From contig CP091034.1 in NCBI GenBank assembly GCA_039725955.1, positions 3,100,001 to 3,164,000 on the forward strand: DNA of 64,000 nucleotides. The letters run 5' to 3'. Shown here piece by piece: positions 60,678-64,000 of this stretch. The notes under the pieces were generated by a model, which had not been told where the DNA came from, did not search any database, and worked only from the letters and a program-made list of their open reading frames with translations. Position 1 is the first letter of the stretch; each line of letters begins with the position of its first letter. The DNA comes from Sinorhizobium sp. B11 (GTDB taxonomy: Bacteria; Pseudomonadota; Alphaproteobacteria; Rhizobiales; Rhizobiaceae). Made by a program: the position numbers and the translations under genes.

Positions 60678-61406
60678 TCAACGCTCGGCCACGACAAGCA
60701 GAAACATCGGCCGGTCGAGTTCTTCCACCCATTCCGGATGCTCGGCCAGATCCTGCTCGCTCGGCGCCCATTCCTCGACATGGCGAATGGTGAAACCCGA
60801 AGATATCAGCGTATTGAGCGTGGTGCCGAGACGACGGTGCTGCTTGACGACACCCTTGGCGAGCCAATCCGTCGTGCGGCTTCCTTCGATAGCATAGCTG
60901 TCCAGCGGCCATATGCGCTGCCCATTGGCATCCGTGCTCCAGCCGGCATTGCGCGGCGCCATGAAGATCGGATGCTCGATCGTAAAGACGAAACGTGAAC
61001 CGGGAACGAGCGCCCGATAAACCGTGGCGACAAGCCGCTCGAAATTTTTGACATAGTGAAAGGCGAGCGAACTATGCGCGAAATCGAATGAGGTTTCCGG
61101 CAGTTCCAGCTCTTCGAGATCACCGATCCCATAGGTGATCGCCTCATCATGCGTATCCGCCCTCGCGCGGCCGATCATGTTCTCGGATATGTCGAGGCCG
61201 AGGACGCTTGCAGCACCCACCGAGCGGGCATAGCGCGCAAACCAGCCGAAGCCACAGCCGAGATCGACAACGCGTTTCCCTGCGAGCTCCGGCAATTGAG
61301 TGCGGACCGCCGGCCATTCGGCGGCGCCCTCCAACCCCTCGATCGAGCGGCGCATGGTGCTATATCCGGCGAAGAACTCCGCCGTATCATAGATATTCTG
61401 GCTCAT
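60678..61406 (-). CDS. Class I SAM-dependent methyltransferase
   Basis: 242 residues. SAM motif I is VVDLGCGFGWFARYARSVGA (about 47), the acidic motif II VLGLDISENMIGRA, and the late FDFAHSSLAFHYVKNFERLV loop fits UbiE-like methyltransferases. The substrate is unknown; the closing VEELDRPMFLLVVAER is typical of small-molecule methyltransferases of this group. Single gene. Confidence 0.87.
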   Translation of the reverse strand: MSQNIYDTAEFFAGYSTMRRSIEGLEGAAEWPAVRTQLPELAGKRVVDLGCGFGWFARYARSVGAASVLGLDISENMIGRARADTHDEAITYGIGDLEELELPETSFDFAHSSLAFHYVKNFERLVATVYRALVPGSRFVFTIEHPIFMAPRNAGWSTDANGQRIWPLDSYAIEGSRTTDWLAKGVVKQHRRLGTTLNTLISSGFTIRHVEEWAPSEQDLAEHPEWVEELDRPMFLLVVAER

Positions 61407-61467
61407 GATAATCCTCCGGACGGTACTTATAGGATACCACCCATCATGATCTCAAGGATCGGGCATC

Positions 61468-61929
61468 TTAAGGATCAGGACCGTCGCCGATCTCAACGAG
61501 GCCGAACCTGTTCTGGATCGGCAAGATCGCTTCAGGGGTCGCCGCACCAGCCCGTTCGAGCTCAACGAAGAAATGCTCGAACCCACCAGGCGTGACGAAG
61601 CCCATCATCCGGCCCATGCCATCGCTGACATTGCGCCAATGATGCGGAACATTCGGCGGCAGCACGACGACGGAGCCGACGGGCGCCTCGATCATCTCGT
61701 TGCCGCACCAGAAACGGTAGTTCCCTTCGATGACGCGAAAAACCTCCGTCTCCCGTGTGTGCATATGCCGCGACGGGCCGGTGCCTGGTGCCGAAAAGGT
61801 CTCCCATATGCCGTAAGCACCGGCGGTTTCCTCCGCCGTTGCATGAATGAACACCTGCCCACCATGCGGATGTCTGGCAATCCGCTCGCGCCCGGGCAGT
61901 GATGCGACTGCTCTGTTGAAATGTGCCAT
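61468..61929 (-). CDS. Cupin domain protein
   Basis: 153 residues. Cupin motif 1 is SRHMHTRETEVFRVIEGNYR (two His, one Glu) and motif 2 GSVVVLPPNVPHHWRNVSDG. It probably binds a metal. Quercetinase-like and isomerase-like members exist, so the role is undefined. It is preceded by AACTTC rather than a strong ribosome site. Confidence 0.85.
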   Translation of the reverse strand: MAHFNRAVASLPGRERIARHPHGGQVFIHATAEETAGAYGIWETFSAPGTGPSRHMHTRETEVFRVIEGNYRFWCGNEMIEAPVGSVVVLPPNVPHHWRNVSDGMGRMMGFVTPGGFEHFFVELERAGAATPEAILPIQNRFGLVEIGDGPDP

Positions 61930-62004
61930 TGAAGTTCCCCCAAACTCTGAAACGACCCTAGCAGAGATCCGTGCAGATTGCAGCGGAAGGTACGTGCAAC
62001 CGGA

Positions 62005-63870
62005 CTATTCGTCGTGGGAGAGAATAATATCGAGGAAGGCGTCGCCGTAGCGCTCGAGCTTCGACTGGCCGACACCGGAAATGCCAAGCAACTCCTTGCG
62101 GCTGCGCGGCCGCTCGGTGGCAAAGGCAATCAGCGTCGTATCCGGGAAGACGACATAGGGCGGCACGCCGAGCGACTTGGCAATCGACATACGCTCGGTT
62201 CTCAGCGCTTCGAAGAGCGAACCATCCGCCCCCGAAAGCCCGGTCCTGCGCTCCGCGCGCTCGGTTTTCTTTGCTCTTCGCTCCGAGGGAGCGCGGTCCT
62301 TGCGGAAAAAGACTTCGCGCTCGCGTTTGAAAACGGCCCCCGCCTCGGGTTCGAGTTTCAGGGCGCCGAAGGCTTCATGATCGACGCGGATCAGCCCCAT
62401 CGCCATCAGCTGGCGATAGACCGATTGCCAGGTACGAACAGCAATGTCCTTGCCTGCGCCGAAAACCGGCATATCGACATGGCGGAAGCGTTCCGTCTTC
62501 TCGTTGACGTTGCCGACAAGCACATCGATGACATGGCCGGCGCCGAAACGCTCGCCGGTGCGGTAGATCGCCGCCAGCGCCTTGATCGCCGCTTCCGTCC
62601 CATCCCAGGTCTCGACCGGCTTCAGGCAAGTATCGCAGCCGCCGCATTTGCCGCCATGCGCTTCGCCGAAATGCGCCAGGATTGCCTGCCGCCGGCAGGA
62701 GGCCGTCTCGCAGATCGCCAGCAGCGCATTCAGCTTGCCGCGTTCGATGCGCTTGATCTCGTCGGCCGCGCTACCCTCGTCGATCATCCGCCGGCGCTGG
62801 ATCACATCGGCCATGCCATAGGCCATCCACACCTCGGACGGCAGGCCGTCACGCCCGGCGCGGCCCGTCTCCTGATAATAGGCCTCGACCGAGCCCGGCA
62901 GATCGAGATGGGCGACATAACGCACGTTCGGCTTGTCGATGCCCATGCCGAAGGCGACGGTCGCAACCAGGCAGAGCTCTTCTTCCTTCAGAAACGCATC
63001 CTGGTTGGCATCGCGCAGCGCCCGATCCATGCCGGCATGATAGGGCCGCGCCCGGATACCTTGCGTGTTCAGCCAGTCCGCCGTCTCCTCCACCTTGGCT
63101 CGCGACAGGCAATAGACGATACCGCTATTGCCCTTGTGGCCGGAGAGAAAGCGCAGGAGCTGCTGGCGCGGCTGGTCCCGCTCGACGATTTCATAGGAGA
63201 TATTCGGTCGGTCGAAGCTTGTGGTGAAGACCGCGGCATTATCGAGCATCAGCCGCTCGATAATGTCTTCCCGCGTATGCGGATCGGCCGTCGCCGTCAG
63301 CGCAATACGCGGGACGCCTGGATATTGCTCGGCGAGCTTGCCGAGTTCGCGATATTCCGGCCGGAAATCATGACCCCATTGCGAAACGCAATGGGCCTCA
63401 TCGATGGCAAAGAGCGCAATCTTCGCGCTACCGATCAGTTCGCGGAACCCATCCATGAGGATGCGCTCGGGCGTGACATAGAGCAGGTCAAGATCACCGG
63501 AGGAAATACCGCGACGGATGGCGACATATTCTTCACGCGAAATGGAGGAGTTCAGCGCCGCGGCCCGAATGCCGAGCTGCTTCATCGCCTCCACCTGATC
63601 GCGCATCAGCGCAATCAGCGGCGAAACGACGATGCCGAGACCCGCGCGGCAAAGCGCCGGGATCTGGAAGCAGAGCGATTTGCCCGCACCTGTCGGAAAG
63701 AGCACAACCGCATCGCCGCCAGCAACGACATGCTCCACCACTTCCTGCTGCCTGCCACGAAAGGCCGAATAGCCATAAACGCGCTTCAGCACGTCGAGCG
63801 GCTTGGCCGCACTTGAAAACAGCGCATCGGATGCGGAGAAGGATGTTTCGCTTTGCTCGGCCTGCGACAT
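62005..63870 (-). CDS. recQ: ATP-dependent DNA helicase RecQ
   Basis: 621 residues, normal for RecQ. Helicase motif I VLFPTGAGKSLCFQIP, motif II AIDEAHCVSQWGHDFRPEYR, motif IV-VI including YYQETGRAGRDGLPSEVWMA. The zinc domain (CRRQAILAHFG; CGGCDTCLKP) and the winged helix are followed by a C-terminal HRDC domain (PYVVFPDTTLIAFATERPRS). It acts in recombination and fork repair. Its ATG overlaps the stop of the preceding gene (ATGA). Confidence 0.96.
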   Translation of the reverse strand: MSQAEQSETSFSASDALFSSAAKPLDVLKRVYGYSAFRGRQQEVVEHVVAGGDAVVLFPTGAGKSLCFQIPALCRAGLGIVVSPLIALMRDQVEAMKQLGIRAAALNSSISREEYVAIRRGISSGDLDLLYVTPERILMDGFRELIGSAKIALFAIDEAHCVSQWGHDFRPEYRELGKLAEQYPGVPRIALTATADPHTREDIIERLMLDNAAVFTTSFDRPNISYEIVERDQPRQQLLRFLSGHKGNSGIVYCLSRAKVEETADWLNTQGIRARPYHAGMDRALRDANQDAFLKEEELCLVATVAFGMGIDKPNVRYVAHLDLPGSVEAYYQETGRAGRDGLPSEVWMAYGMADVIQRRRMIDEGSAADEIKRIERGKLNALLAICETASCRRQAILAHFGEAHGGKCGGCDTCLKPVETWDGTEAAIKALAAIYRTGERFGAGHVIDVLVGNVNEKTERFRHVDMPVFGAGKDIAVRTWQSVYRQLMAMGLIRVDHEAFGALKLEPEAGAVFKREREVFFRKDRAPSERRAKKTERAERRTGLSGADGSLFEALRTERMSIAKSLGVPPYVVFPDTTLIAFATERPRSRKELLGISGVGQSKLERYGDAFLDIILSHDE

Positions 63871-64000
63871 CAGTGGCTCGCAGCGCCCTTGACGCGGCCC
63901 GAGAGCACACCGAAACCGTCGATGATGGCTTCCTGGTTTTCCAGCCGCAACGCCTCATAATGCACTTCCTGCGAGGCGCGCATCAGGCGGTCTATCTCGG
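63870..64000 (-). CDS. Partial gene upstream of recQ (3' end only)
   Basis: The frame is open to the window edge and ends with TGA at 63870, overlapping the recQ ATG. The visible 42 residues (EIDRLMRASQEVHYEALRLE ... DGFGVLSGRVKGAASH) are not recognised. The overlap implies co-transcription and coupled translation with recQ. Confidence 0.55.
   Translation of the reverse strand, partial: EIDRLMRASQEVHYEALRLENQEAIIDGFGVLSGRVKGAASH

Noticed and set aside
61978..63816. 612-codon open frame opposite recQ
   Set aside because: Antisense shadow of recQ with no recognisable domain.
1..64000. CRISPR arrays, complete insertion sequences or prophage
   Set aside because: No regularly spaced repeats, transposase or phage structural genes were seen.

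Overview
The window reads as chromosomal DNA of a fast-growing Rhizobium (R. etli / R. leguminosarum type). The main evidence is a cinR-cinI-cinS quorum-sensing locus, a housekeeping rpoD of alphaproteobacterial type, a cobalamin-dependent metH, many ABC uptake systems with linked GntR regulators, DUF2934, DUF930 and UPF0303 proteins, and high-GC coding with frequent ATGA/GTGA overlaps. No rRNA, CRISPR array, complete insertion sequence or integrase was seen.

Layout. 1-2.4 kb: the end of a polyamine-type ABC transporter operon. 2.6-4 kb: a NIPSNAP protein and an EamA exporter. 4-11.6 kb: two divergent units that look like an amino-sugar locus, with ABC transporter, Gfo/Idh dehydrogenase, BadF/BadG-type sugar kinase and a HutC/NagR-type regulator; TGGTATT repeats lie between them. 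11.7-18.1 kb: metH behind a perfect 20-bp palindrome, an AGE-family epimerase, a lipoprotein and a UPF0303 protein. 18.2-24.3 kb: a second polyamine-type ABC system with a hydantoin-racemase-like enzyme and an FCD-type GntR regulator.

24.3-31.4 kb: several small genes, four of them (or their units) preceded by GGAAC-N16/17-(C/G)GTT elements typical of EcfG/RpoE2 general-stress promoters. They surround a GH38-like enzyme and the cin locus. Two matching CCCC-N-CATATG-N-GGGG boxes sit upstream of cinR and cinI. 31.4-31.8 kb: a single-domain response regulator. 31.97 kb: a tRNA with CAT anticodon.

32.2-35.8 kb: an AT-richer accessory island directly beside the tRNA. It holds a divergent HNH-nuclease-like protein, a 510-residue helical protein with a hydrophobic C-terminus, and upstream of these, on the same strand, a scar. 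The scar is a secreted trypsin-like protease start joined to the C-terminus of a D12-class adenine methyltransferase, preceded by a frameshifted small gene. This is the best candidate for an undescribed, partly decayed defence or restriction-like system.

35.9-54.2 kb: ankyrin and YHS proteins, a class III cyclase-TPR protein, an O-antigen-ligase-like protein, a SIMPL protein, two pairs of tandem paralogues (small secreted RGCP proteins; TonB-like DUF930 proteins), an MFS exporter, a PhyH dioxygenase with AraC regulator, an EamA exporter with AraC regulator, and a chromosomal aminoglycoside-phosphotransferase-like gene. 54.4-64 kb: rpoD, an L,D-transpeptidase, a kbl-tdh-GFA threonine-degradation operon, a methyltransferase, a cupin protein and recQ. 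All functional calls come from reading motifs by eye, not from database searches.
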